Below, in pieces: positions 49,543 through 60,411 of a stretch of DNA of 64,000 nucleotides (position 1 is the first letter of the stretch; every line of letters starts with the position of its first letter). The notes beneath the pieces are model-generated. The model saw nothing but the letters and a program-made list of their open reading frames with translations. It searched no databases and was not told the origin of the DNA. The stretch comes from Gordonia amarae NBRC 15530. GTDB lineage: Bacteria; Actinomycetota; Actinomycetes; Mycobacteriales; Mycobacteriaceae. The DNA is taken from positions 1 through 64,000 of the forward strand of contig NZ_BAED01000056.1 in the NCBI RefSeq assembly GCF_000241345.1. The letters are read 5' to 3'. The position numbers and the translations under genes are program-made.

Positions 49543-50457
49543 TCACACATAGAAGCAGCGGTGCCTGAGGCTGCCTTTGACGCGGCCGACGAGGTTGCCG
49601 GTGTGGAACACCCACGCCCCGCGCGGCGCCCTGGTCAACCAGGTGGGAAGCAGGGGATTGCGGATCAGCGCATAGGCGATCACGTCGACGGTCGCCAGCC
49701 AGTGGCGCCGCGGCATGCCGTGCCGGTGGTAGCCGGCGAAGAGCCGGGCGTCGCCCTCCCCGAACATGACCGACTGCTTCCACAGTCCGATCAGGGTGTC
49801 GCGCAACCGATAGGCGATGAGCGCGTCGGGGGCGAACCCCAACGAGCCGCCCGCCAGCTGTACCCGGAATGTCAGATCGGCGTCCTCCCCGCCTTCGGCG
49901 TAGGCGAGGTCGAATCCGCCGACACCGTCGAAGGCGTCCCGCCAGATCCCCAGATTGCAGGTGGGAGACCACCGCAGGAAGCCGGGGAAGCCGTTGGGTA
50001 CGTCGGGCGGCAGCAGCTGCCGCCAACGTCGCACGTCGGCCGAATTCAGGGTCGCGGTCTCCAGGCCGCCACCGACCGCGGCGTGCTCGGGTGCGAGGGC
50101 GGTCAGGCATTCCAGCCAGCCCGGGTGCACTCGATCGTCGTGGTCGCAGAACGCGATGAAGTCCCCCGCCGATTCCGCGACGCCCGTGTTGCGCGCGTAA
50201 CCGGCACCGGCCCGCTCCGACGCGTCGACCCGGCGCAGGCGCAGTGCGTCCGCATCCGGGTACCGCCGCAGGAACTCGCTCAGCCCGTCGGTGGAGCGGT
50301 TGTCGGCGACGATCACCTCCATGTCACCCGCGTAGGTCTGGGCCACGAGCGCGTCGAGCTGGTCGCCGAGCAGGTCCGTTCCGTTGTGGACCGCGATCAC
50401 CACCGACACCAGTTCGGGAGGCGGGCGGCGGCCCGCAGACGCGGGTTGCGAGGCCAT
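49543..50457 (-). CDS. GT2 glycosyltransferase
   Basis: The gene encodes 304 residues from ATG 50457, which overlaps the preceding stop (TGATG). GT-A motifs: SVVIAVHNGTDLLGDQLDAL, EVIVADNRSTDGL, AGYARNTGVAESAGD, metal site AFCDHDDRVHPGWLECL, and GGFDLAYAEGGEDADLTFRVQ. The C terminus HTGNLVGRVKGSLRHRCFYV carries the shared GNLxGRxxGS signature. It is the last gene of the acyltransferase-A-T-TE-GT operon. The sugar donor and acceptor are unknown; it resembles the neighbouring GT at 50457 most closely. Confidence 0.88.
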   Translation of the reverse strand: MASQPASAGRRPPPELVSVVIAVHNGTDLLGDQLDALVAQTYAGDMEVIVADNRSTDGLSEFLRRYPDADALRLRRVDASERAGAGYARNTGVAESAGDFIAFCDHDDRVHPGWLECLTALAPEHAAVGGGLETATLNSADVRRWRQLLPPDVPNGFPGFLRWSPTCNLGIWRDAFDGVGGFDLAYAEGGEDADLTFRVQLAGGSLGFAPDALIAYRLRDTLIGLWKQSVMFGEGDARLFAGYHRHGMPRRHWLATVDVIAYALIRNPLLPTWLTRAPRGAWVFHTGNLVGRVKGSLRHRCFYV

Positions 50458-51362
50458 CAGATGTACCAGCATCTGTGGTGGACGCTGCCGGCCACCCGTC
50501 CGGCGAGGTGCCCGGCGTGGAACAGCCACAGACCGCGGGACACCTGCGACATACGTTCCGGTACCAGCGGATTTCCGAGAATCACCAGGGCCAGTGTCTG
50601 GATGAGGTCGCTCGCGGACCGCCGGGGCATGCCGTACGGACGGTAGTCGGCATACAACTGCACGCTGCCCTTTCCGTAGGTCAGCGACTGCCGCCACAAT
50701 GCGGCGGTGGTGTCGCGCAGCCGGTACGCGATCAGCGCGTCCGCGCAGTGTCCGACGGTGCCGCCGGACAATTGCACGCGCAACGCCAGATCCGCGTCCT
50801 CGTAGCCGTTCCGGTACGACTCGTCGAACCCTCCCACCTTCCTCAGCGCATCGGCCCAGCACGCCATGTTCGCGGCCATTGCGGCCCGCAGGAAACCCGG
50901 CACCTCCAGCGGCCGGTCCGGCGGCGGCATCGGCATCCACCGGCGTACGGTCTCCGAGTTGAGGGTGCGGGTCTCCACCGCACCGGTGACCAGGCTGCAG
51001 TGTCCCGCGGCCGCGACCAGGTTTCTCAGCCAGCCCGGCCGGACAACGTCATCGGCATCACAGAAGGCGACGAGATCACCTGTCGCCGAGGATATTCCGA
51101 TGTTCCGGGCGTGAGCCGCCCCGGGCCGTCCGGAGGCGTCCACACACCGCAGGCGGAGGCGCTCGCGTGCCTCATGCCGGGCGAGATAGCCCGCCACTGC
51201 GTCGGTCGACCCGTTGTCGGCCACGATCACCTCGAACCGGCCCGGATAGTCCTGCGCGCGCAGCGCTTCGAGCTGCGCGCCGAGCGTGCCGGCGGCGTTG
51301 TGCGCGGCGATGACCACCGACACCGAGGCCGGGACTCGAGGCGGGGCGGCGGACACCGTCAT
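50457..51362 (-). CDS. GT2 glycosyltransferase
   Basis: The gene encodes 301 residues from ATG 51362, ATGA-overlapped with the gene before it. Motifs: SVVIAAHNAAGTLGAQLEAL, EVIVADNGSTDAV, AAHARNIGISSATGD, metal site AFCDADDVVRPGWLRNL, and GGFDESYRNGYEDADLALRVQ. It ends HAGHLAGRVAGSVHHRCWYI, the same tail as its paralogues. It is probably one of several sugar-adding steps on the peptide. Confidence 0.88.
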   Translation of the reverse strand: MTVSAAPPRVPASVSVVIAAHNAAGTLGAQLEALRAQDYPGRFEVIVADNGSTDAVAGYLARHEARERLRLRCVDASGRPGAAHARNIGISSATGDLVAFCDADDVVRPGWLRNLVAAAGHCSLVTGAVETRTLNSETVRRWMPMPPPDRPLEVPGFLRAAMAANMACWADALRKVGGFDESYRNGYEDADLALRVQLSGGTVGHCADALIAYRLRDTTAALWRQSLTYGKGSVQLYADYRPYGMPRRSASDLIQTLALVILGNPLVPERMSQVSRGLWLFHAGHLAGRVAGSVHHRCWYI

Positions 51363-52333
51363 GCCGAACCGCCCACCGACCGCGGATGCCCGCGCCGCCG
51401 GACGAGGCCGTCCGGAATCTTCCCCGTATCCCCCGCCAGCGCCGCGCGCACGCCCGCCACCGACAGCCTGATCCGCGCGGGGCGCTGAGTGCCGATGAGC
51501 ATCGCCCGGCCCCGGATCAACGTGTCCTTGGCGATGGACACCACACACCACAGCGGCTCGGCGCGCGCATACCGCCGGTACAGGACGAGCCGGTTACGGG
51601 AGATGTAGTAGTTGCGGGACGGCGGATGTTCGGTGAACTCGATCGTCGCCCCGGATCCCCTCCCGCGCAGCAGGATCGGACGTAACGGCCACGGCGGCTC
51701 CCACGACGCGGTGCGGCCCAGCCGGTGCCGGATCCGGGTGCCGGGAACCACCAGCGCCGACATGCCGTGGGCCCGGGCGCGCAGGTAGAACTCGGTCTCC
51801 ACGCAGTCGATGAACAGGTCTTCTTCGAACAGCCCGATCGTGTCGAAGACCGTGCACGGGATCAGCAAGCCCGACTGGATAGGTTCGAAGGCCAGGGTCA
51901 GGCCCTTGTCGGCGAACCAGAACGGGGCGACGTCGTCGTTGATCAGACTCGGCGACACCATCGCCGCCTCGACGCCCACCGACCCGGCCAGCGTCAGGTG
52001 ATTCAGTGCCTTTGTCACATAACCGGATTCGATGTGGGTGTCCTGGTCGAGGGTGAGTACGTACCGGCCACCGAGGCGGCGGGCCTCCCGGATTCCGGTA
52101 TTCAGCGCGCACGCGATGCCCTGGTTCCGCGGCTGTTCGATCACCGTCGCACCCGCGACCGCACACGCGTCGAGCACCTCGCGGACCCCCCGCTCCGCAG
52201 CGGCCGACCGCGACGGGGAACCGTCGTCGACGACTATCGCCGAATCACACTGCGCCAGCGCCCGTTCGACCACCTCGAGCAGTTCCCCATCCGGTTCGAA
52301 CGCGGCGACGACCGCGACCACCGGGCCGGTCAT
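51359..52333 (-). CDS. Rhamnosyltransferase-like GT2 enzyme
   Basis: The gene encodes 324 residues from ATG 52333, ATGA-overlapped with the A-T-TE gene. It belongs to a different GT2 branch from the other three: VVAVVAAFEPDGELLEVVERAL, SAIVVDDGSPS, NQGIACALNTGIREA and the metal motif YVLTLDQDTHIESGY are typical of bacterial rhamnosyltransferases (RfbF/WbbL type). A C-terminal region with RNYYISRNRLVLYRRYA follows. Rhamnose as donor is inferred only from resemblance. Confidence 0.85.
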   Translation of the reverse strand: MTGPVVAVVAAFEPDGELLEVVERALAQCDSAIVVDDGSPSRSAAAERGVREVLDACAVAGATVIEQPRNQGIACALNTGIREARRLGGRYVLTLDQDTHIESGYVTKALNHLTLAGSVGVEAAMVSPSLINDDVAPFWFADKGLTLAFEPIQSGLLIPCTVFDTIGLFEEDLFIDCVETEFYLRARAHGMSALVVPGTRIRHRLGRTASWEPPWPLRPILLRGRGSGATIEFTEHPPSRNYYISRNRLVLYRRYARAEPLWCVVSIAKDTLIRGRAMLIGTQRPARIRLSVAGVRAALAGDTGKIPDGLVRRRGHPRSVGGSA

Positions 52334-54936
52334 CGGTTCCGCTCCCGCGCCGGGCCACCGGGGGTGACGACGGCGTCGATCGCGGCAGCGGTCTCGGCGA
52401 CCAGTGGCGTCCGCAGCATCGAATGATGGTCCCCGGCAACAGGAACAACGGTCGTCCCACCGGTGACCAGGCGGCTCCATGCCGCTACGTTCGCGGGACT
52501 CGAAGCCGCCCGCACCAGCACCACCGGCCCACGGTAGATCGCCGGACGGTGCCGGCGGATGAGTTGCCGGCCCAGGTCCCAGAACACCGTCCACTGCGTC
52601 GCGGTGGGCAGGGTGACCAGTCCCGCCGTGGCCACCAGCGTCCGCATGAGCACACGGGACCGCAGCGCGGCCAACCGATCCGCCGGCGCCGGGTCCTCGT
52701 TCGGCCGTTCCGACGTGTCCGCGGTCACGCCGGTGCGGTCCGGGAGCGCCACCCGATCACCGGCCCCCGACAACTCGGGATGCCGCCCACCGCATATCCG
52801 GTCGAGCAGTTCCGGCTCGAACAGCGCGTCGAGAAGGATCACCGCATCGCACCGGGCTCCACCGTCGACAAGTCTCGCCGCGGCCTCCAGCATCACGAAG
52901 CCGCCGTAGGAGTAGCCGGCCAGCCGGTACGGCCCGTCGGGCGCAATCCTGCGGATGTCACGTATCGCGCGCCGCGCGGCGGCCCTGATGGTGCGATCGG
53001 CACGCCCCCGGCGTTCGAGTCCGTGCGCCTGCAGGCCGTACACCGGAAAGTCCCCGCCCAGCTCGCGCACGAGGGGCAGCAGACTCACCGCCGGGGCACC
53101 CGCGCCCGCGGCGATGAACATCGGCCGCCCTTCCCCGCCGCGCAGTTCCACGACGGTGCCGGCGGCGTCGGTCCGGGCGCGTTCGCGGTTCGCCTCATCC
53201 AGGAGCCGGCCGAGGCCGGCGATGGTGGGTTCCTCGGCGAACTCGGCGGTCGGGATATCGACGAACCAGCGCTCACGCACCCGCGCCAGCAAGGTGGCGG
53301 CGGCGAGTGAATCGCCGCCGAGAGCGAGGAAATCCTCAGTGCGCCCCACCGCGTCCAGGGCCAGAACCTCGAGCCACAGGATCTCCAGGTTGGCTTCGGT
53401 GAGGCCCCGCATCGGTTCGATCGTCCGTCCGGGGGCGGCGGGCAGGGCGGCGCGGTCGACCTTGCCGCGTTCGGTGCGCGGCAGTTCGGCGATGACGACA
53501 ATGTCACGCGGGATCATCCAGGGCGACAGCATCTTCGCCAGTTCGCGCCGGATCTCCACCGGCGCGGGCGACCACGTGCCGGGGTTGACGGCGATATACG
53601 CGGTGAGCCGCCCCTGGCCGCGGTCGGCGGTCACCACGGCGTCGGCGGTCCACGGCAGTGCGCGGATCGCCGACTCCACCTCCACCGGTTCGACGAGGTA
53701 CCCGCGGATCTTGATCGCGTCGTCTCCGCGGCCGAGCAGGTGCAGCTGACCTAGCTGGTCGAACCTGCCGAGATCTCCTGTCCGGTAACGCTTCCGGCCC
53801 GCACCGAGGTCGGTGAACCGGGCGTCGGTGAGGTCGGGTGCGTCGTGGTAACGGAGGGCAAGATGCGCCGACTCGATGATCACCTCACCCGCCTCCCCGG
53901 CCGGGACATCCGCGCCGTCGTCACCGACGATCCGGACGTGCTTGTCCGATGCCGGGGTGCCCACCGGGATCACCCCGGCGGGCAGTTCACGTTCGGCGGG
54001 AAAGGGATTGAAAGCCAGATTCCCGGCTTCCGACGAACCGGACCAGCTGCAGAAGACACCGTCGGGCATGAGCCCGGCACGGACGCGTTCGACATCGCCG
54101 CGGTACACCGACTCCCCGCATGTGGACAGGAGCCGGAGCGAACCGACGGCGGAGGTCTCCGGGGAAAGCCACGAGCGCAGCAGCGACGGCGTGCAATGCG
54201 CCGTGGTGGCGCGCTCGGTGGCCAGCCAGTCCCGCAGGCCGTCGGTACCGCGCCGCCGCACGTCCCACAGCAGCAACCGCGATCCGTTGAGCATCGTCAT
54301 GACCAGGCAGTCGAATCCGGCGCCGAAGCTGAGCGGCAGCAGAGTCGCCGCCCGGTCGCCGGGACCCAATCCCATGAACGCCCGGCCGTCGGCGGCCTGG
54401 TTGACCCAGGCCCGCTGCCCATGCACGACGCCCTTCGGCGCACCGGTCGATCCTGACGTGAAGATCAGTACCGCCGGATCATCCGGGCCGGGCTCGGCGA
54501 TTTCGACGCCGTCCGGAACCGGTGTGTCCAGATCGTCGGCGGTGAGCCGGTATGCGCCCGATACTCCGAGGATGTGGTCACGGCGGGCGTCGGGCAGGAA
54601 CGGATCGAGCACGATCACCGGATGTCCCGAACACAGCACCGCGAGAATCGACAGGACCGATTCGACGTCGGATTCGACGTCTACCGCGATCGGCCGTGAT
54701 CGGTCGCGCACCGCCGCCCCGAGCACCAGGGCCCGTTCCTCGACGACCATGAGGGCCTGCCGGTAGGTCACCGACTCGTCCGGGGTCTGGACGGCCACCG
54801 CGTCACCACGTTCGGCGGCGGTCCTCCGCCATCCCGCCACGAACGTGGATTCCGTTGCGAGTGAGCGATCTTCACGTGAATCGCAGGTCTCGGGCACTGC
54901 GTGCCGCGGGTGCGTCCGGGTGTGCTCGGGCTCCAT
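52330..54936 (-). CDS. A-T-TE protein with an atypical adenylation domain
   Basis: The product has 868 residues from ATG 54936 with GGTGG 5 nt upstream; GTG 54945 is an alternative. The order is adenylation (about 30-490; FTSGSTGAPKG near 160; C-terminal Lys in ERGKVDRAALP), carrier (FLALGGDSLAAATLL near 540) and type I thioesterase (LAGYSYGGFVML near 675). The A domain is odd: where Asp235 of GrsA binds the amino group, the aligned segment reads SFGAGFD with Gly, and the usual YGPTE is SGSSEAG. An alpha-amino acid is thus doubtful; an aryl, hydroxy or keto acid is possible. It supplies the A, T and release functions missing after C6 of the giant NRPS. Confidence 0.9.
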   Translation of the reverse strand: MEPEHTRTHPRHAVPETCDSREDRSLATESTFVAGWRRTAAERGDAVAVQTPDESVTYRQALMVVEERALVLGAAVRDRSRPIAVDVESDVESVLSILAVLCSGHPVIVLDPFLPDARRDHILGVSGAYRLTADDLDTPVPDGVEIAEPGPDDPAVLIFTSGSTGAPKGVVHGQRAWVNQAADGRAFMGLGPGDRAATLLPLSFGAGFDCLVMTMLNGSRLLLWDVRRRGTDGLRDWLATERATTAHCTPSLLRSWLSPETSAVGSLRLLSTCGESVYRGDVERVRAGLMPDGVFCSWSGSSEAGNLAFNPFPAERELPAGVIPVGTPASDKHVRIVGDDGADVPAGEAGEVIIESAHLALRYHDAPDLTDARFTDLGAGRKRYRTGDLGRFDQLGQLHLLGRGDDAIKIRGYLVEPVEVESAIRALPWTADAVVTADRGQGRLTAYIAVNPGTWSPAPVEIRRELAKMLSPWMIPRDIVVIAELPRTERGKVDRAALPAAPGRTIEPMRGLTEANLEILWLEVLALDAVGRTEDFLALGGDSLAAATLLARVRERWFVDIPTAEFAEEPTIAGLGRLLDEANRERARTDAAGTVVELRGGEGRPMFIAAGAGAPAVSLLPLVRELGGDFPVYGLQAHGLERRGRADRTIRAAARRAIRDIRRIAPDGPYRLAGYSYGGFVMLEAAARLVDGGARCDAVILLDALFEPELLDRICGGRHPELSGAGDRVALPDRTGVTADTSERPNEDPAPADRLAALRSRVLMRTLVATAGLVTLPTATQWTVFWDLGRQLIRRHRPAIYRGPVVLVRAASSPANVAAWSRLVTGGTTVVPVAGDHHSMLRTPLVAETAAAIDAVVTPGGPARERNR

Positions 54937-54948
54937 CATCACCACCGT

Positions 54949-55977
54949 TCAGCGACGCAAGGAGGTGGCGATCGTCGGCCAGGACCGGTGCAGTTCGTCC
55001 TGCCAGTAACCCCAAGAGTGAGTGCCCTTGCGCGATAGGTGGACGGTCGCCGGGATCCGCAGCTGCCGCAGCCGGCCCGCCATCGCCGTCGTGCAGGTGT
55101 GCGCCGCGGCCTCCAGGGCACCACCGACGACGACCTGTTCCCCGAGGGTCGGCGCTCCCGGCGCCTGCAGCCCCGGCTTGTCGTACTTTCCGGCCATCCC
55201 GTTGCCACTCGACAGGTACAGCGTCAGTCCCCGCAATCGGGCCGCGTTGACGTACGGGTCGTATGTGGTCCACAGCGGCGACCCGAACGGTCCCCACATG
55301 TTGTCGACGTTGGCCTTGTTGGCGACGTACACGGTGCCGCGGATGACCGAGTAGCCCTCAAGGGTGCTGGTGCGCGCGCAGCCGCTGTAGGAGGCGACTC
55401 CCTTGTACAGTGTCGGCGCGACGATCGCGAGGTTGAGCACGGAGGTGGCCGACATCGACATCCCGCCGATGGCATTGACCCCGTTGGTGCGCAGTGACGT
55501 GTTGACCGCGCGCGGCAGTTCGGTGGTCAGGAACGTCTGCCACATCGGCTTCCCGATCGCCGGGTCGCGGGCGATCCAGTCGGTGTAGTAGCTACCGATC
55601 CCCTTCTCGGGGATCACCACATTGACGTTCTTGTCGGCGAAGAACTTCATCGCGTCGGTCTGCGCCAGCCAGTTGGCCCCGTCCTCGCCGCCGCCGGCAC
55701 CGTTGAGCAGGTAGAACGTCGGCGCCCCGGCGCCACCGCCGGCCGGCCGGATGATGTGCAGCGGGATCTCGGTATCCATCGCGGTCGAGTAGGCCGTGGC
55801 CTCCCAGAGGTTGTCGCGCAGGTGGCGCAGCGAATGCAGCTGCCCATCGGTTCGGGGGTCGGCTCCGGCCGCCGGGATGACGAACGACGTCGCGGTGAGC
55901 AGCGCGATCAGGGCGCCGAGCACCACGGCGACGGACAGACGGACGGCACGCGACGGGAACCAGGCAACAGGCAGCAT
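54949..55977 (-). CDS. Antigen-85-like secreted acyltransferase/esterase
   Basis: The gene encodes 342 residues. A signal peptide or anchor (about 15-40) is followed by an alpha/beta-hydrolase fold of the esterase D/mycolyltransferase class: PTFYLLNGAGGGEDGANW, nucleophile elbow GGMSMSATSVLN, and catalytic His near the end in KGTHSWGYWQDEL, as in antigen 85. Antigen 85 proteins move mycolates between trehalose molecules in the envelope. Here it heads the operon whose next gene, the A-T-TE protein, begins within 12 nt of its stop, so an acyl transfer to the exported glycopeptide is a possible alternative role. Confidence 0.87.
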   Translation of the reverse strand: MLPVAWFPSRAVRLSVAVVLGALIALLTATSFVIPAAGADPRTDGQLHSLRHLRDNLWEATAYSTAMDTEIPLHIIRPAGGGAGAPTFYLLNGAGGGEDGANWLAQTDAMKFFADKNVNVVIPEKGIGSYYTDWIARDPAIGKPMWQTFLTTELPRAVNTSLRTNGVNAIGGMSMSATSVLNLAIVAPTLYKGVASYSGCARTSTLEGYSVIRGTVYVANKANVDNMWGPFGSPLWTTYDPYVNAARLRGLTLYLSSGNGMAGKYDKPGLQAPGAPTLGEQVVVGGALEAAAHTCTTAMAGRLRQLRIPATVHLSRKGTHSWGYWQDELHRSWPTIATSLRR

Positions 55978-55979
55978 AG

Positions 55980-55998
55980 TAAGGGCAGCCTACACTTG
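55980..55998 (-). promoter_or_regulatory. IdeR-box-like site before the acyltransferase operon
   Basis: TAAGGGCAGCCTACACTTG matches 11 of 19 positions of the iron-box consensus and lies directly upstream of the ATG at 55977. On the gene's strand, TAGGCT within it could also serve as the -10 of a leaderless promoter. Weak on its own. Confidence 0.3.
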
Positions 55999-56053
55999 GC
56001 ACTCGACGGCCGGTGCCCGACCTCTCAGGCGGGAACCACCGGCGAACCGTGCG

Positions 56054-58441
<2,388 letters not shown>

Positions 58442-58537
58442 GTCTCACCTCCACACCCATGACGCCCGCGCCGGCGGTCGTTCACCGAGCAAAGTATTCA
58501 GCCGTACCCTATCGTCTGACCGCGCACGCGGCGCGAT

Positions 58538-58569
58538 CCGGCGGCATCCGAACGAATGGATACCGCCGG
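58538..58569 (-). terminator. Terminator of the amino acid ABC operon
   Basis: A 12-bp stem with one mismatch (58538-58549 with 58558-58569) and an 8-nt loop starts 28 nt beyond the ATPase stop. The rest of this 156-bp gap must hold the kinase promoter. Confidence 0.75.
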
Positions 58570-58597
58570 ACCGCGGCCCGGGCTACGGCAAACCGAT

Positions 58598-59401
58598 CTA
58601 CAACAACTTGGACAGGAAGCCGCGGGTCCGTTCGTGCTGCGGATTGGCCAGCACCTCACGGGGATTCCCGCTTTCGACGACGACGCCACCGTCCATGAAC
58701 ACGAGCTGGTCGGCAACCTCCCGGGCGAAACCCATCTCGTGGGTGACCACCAGCATCGTCATGCCGGTGGCGGCCAGCTCACGCATCACACCGAGCACCT
58801 CGCCGACGAGTTCCGGGTCGAGCGCCGAGGTGGGTTCGTCGAACAACATCAGCTTGGGATCCATCGCCAGCGCGCGGGCGATGGCCACCCGCTGCTGCTG
58901 ACCACCCGAAAGCTGGGCGGGGTAGGTGTCGGCCTTGCCCGCCAGCCCCACCCGGTCGAGCAGATACCGTGCCCGCTCCAGGGCGTCGGCCTTGCTCTTG
59001 CGCTTGACCTGGATAGGCGCCTCGATGACGTTCTCCAGCGCCGTGCGGTGCGGGAACAGATTGAAATGCTGGAACACCATGCCGATGTCCCGGCGCTGTT
59101 TCGCCGCGTCCTTGGAGCTCATCTCGTGGAGTTTGCCGCCACGCTCGCGATAGCCGATGAGATCGCCGTCGACGTAGAGCCGGCCCGCGTTGACCACCTC
59201 GAGGTGGTTGACACACCGCAGGAAGGTGGACTTGCCCGAGCCCGACGGCCCGATCAGACACATCACCTCACCGCGTTTGACCTCCAGCGAGATGCCCCTG
59301 AGCACCTTGAGCGAACCGAAGTTCTTGCACACCTGCTCGGCGAGCACCATCGGCCGTTCCGGTTGCGGCGCTTCGCCCTTGGTCAGATCCGTCGCGGTCA
59401 C
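58598..59401 (-). CDS. Polar amino acid ABC importer ATPase (GlnQ type)
   Basis: The gene encodes 267 residues from GTG 59401, overlapping the permease stop (GTGA). It has Walker [11 protein letters not shown]-loop [12 protein letters not shown], signature [15 protein letters not shown], Walker [15 protein letters not shown] and H-loop [14 protein letters not shown]. The family energises uptake of glutamine, glutamate, or His/Arg-like amino acids. It is the third gene of a binding protein-permease-ATPase operon. Confidence 0.95.
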   Translation of the reverse strand: MTATDLTKGEAPQPERPMVLAEQVCKNFGSLKVLRGISLEVKRGEVMCLIGPSGSGKSTFLRCVNHLEVVNAGRLYVDGDLIGYRERGGKLHEMSSKDAAKQRRDIGMVFQHFNLFPHRTALENVIEAPIQVKRKSKADALERARYLLDRVGLAGKADTYPAQLSGGQQQRVAIARALAMDPKLMLFDEPTSALDPELVGEVLGVMRELAATGMTMLVVTHEMGFAREVADQLVFMDGGVVVESGNPREVLANPQHERTRGFLSKLL

Positions 59402-60408
59402 CCGGCACCTCCCTCACTGCCGGCCGCGGTTTCGGCCTTGGCCGCCTCGCTCTGGGCGTCGGCGAGTGCTTTGAGTTGGCGTGCGGTCAACTGCCTGCTC
59501 GCCCCTTTCGCGTAGTACCGCTCCAGATAGAACTGCCCGACCATCAGGATGCTCGTGACGACGAGGTACCAGGTGGAGGCGACCAGCAGCAGCGGGATGG
59601 GTTCGAAGATGACTCCGGCAATGTCCTTCTGCGCGCCGTAGACCTCGAGACTGAACGGCACCGCCGTCACCAGGCTGGTGGTCTTGAGCATGCTGATCAA
59701 TTCGTTGCCCGTGGGCGGGATGATCACGCGCATCGCCTGCGGCAGTACGGTGCGGCGCATCGTCTGCGACCACGACATGCCCAGGGCCACCGATGCCTCG
59801 GTCTGCCCCTCACCCACCGACTGCACGCCGGCGCGGACGATCTCGGCCATGTACGCCGATTCGTTGAGCGCGAGGCCGATGATCGCGAAGGTGAACGCGG
59901 CGTTGAGGTCCTGGATGTCGAAGTGCGCGAACTGCACCGTGAACGGGATGCCGAGGTCGATCTGCTTGTAGATCGACGGGAACAGCCCCCAGAACACCAG
60001 CTGTACATACACCGGGGTGCCGCGGAAGATCCACAGGTATACCCACGACGTCGAACGCAGCACCCTGTTCGGCGACAGCCGCATCACCGCGAGCACCACA
60101 CCGAAGACGATCGCGATGACCATCGACAACACCGTCAGGGCGAGGGTGTAGCCGACGCCCTTGAGGATGCGCGTGTCGAACAGGTAGTCGCCGTAGGTGC
60201 CCCACGCGTACGCGTCGTTGGTGGCCGCACCGTAGACGAACAGTGCGGCGAGCACGATGATGACCGTCGCGGCGGCCCACTGCCCCGGATGGCGCAGCGG
60301 GACCGCCTTGATCGGATCCGGCTCGGCGCCGGTCGCGAGCGGACCTGTGCCGGGCGACTCGGGTTCCGTCGGGTCAGGTGCACCCGACCCTTTCACCAGA
60401 TCAGCCAC
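59398..60408 (-). CDS. Polar amino acid ABC importer permease
   Basis: The gene encodes 336 residues from GTG 60408. After a hydrophilic N-terminal tail (about 1-35) it has a HisM/GlnP-type membrane domain: an early helix at about 38-60, then the core helices, with [14 protein letters not shown] and the EAA loop [29 protein letters not shown], which docks on the ATPase. The usual family length is about 220-310 residues; the extra length is in the two tails. It lies 3 nt after the binding-protein gene. Confidence 0.94.
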   Translation of the reverse strand: MADLVKGSGAPDPTEPESPGTGPLATGAEPDPIKAVPLRHPGQWAAATVIIVLAALFVYGAATNDAYAWGTYGDYLFDTRILKGVGYTLALTVLSMVIAIVFGVVLAVMRLSPNRVLRSTSWVYLWIFRGTPVYVQLVFWGLFPSIYKQIDLGIPFTVQFAHFDIQDLNAAFTFAIIGLALNESAYMAEIVRAGVQSVGEGQTEASVALGMSWSQTMRRTVLPQAMRVIIPPTGNELISMLKTTSLVTAVPFSLEVYGAQKDIAGVIFEPIPLLLVASTWYLVVTSILMVGQFYLERYYAKGASRQLTARQLKALADAQSEAAKAETAAGSEGGAG

Positions 60409-60411
60409 GGG

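Noticed and set aside
28229..55977. Calling the island a siderophore cluster
   Set aside because: The iron-box-like sites suggest it, but there is no ornithine or lysine monooxygenase, catechol pathway, siderophore importer or clear hydroxamate/catechol adenylation code in the window.
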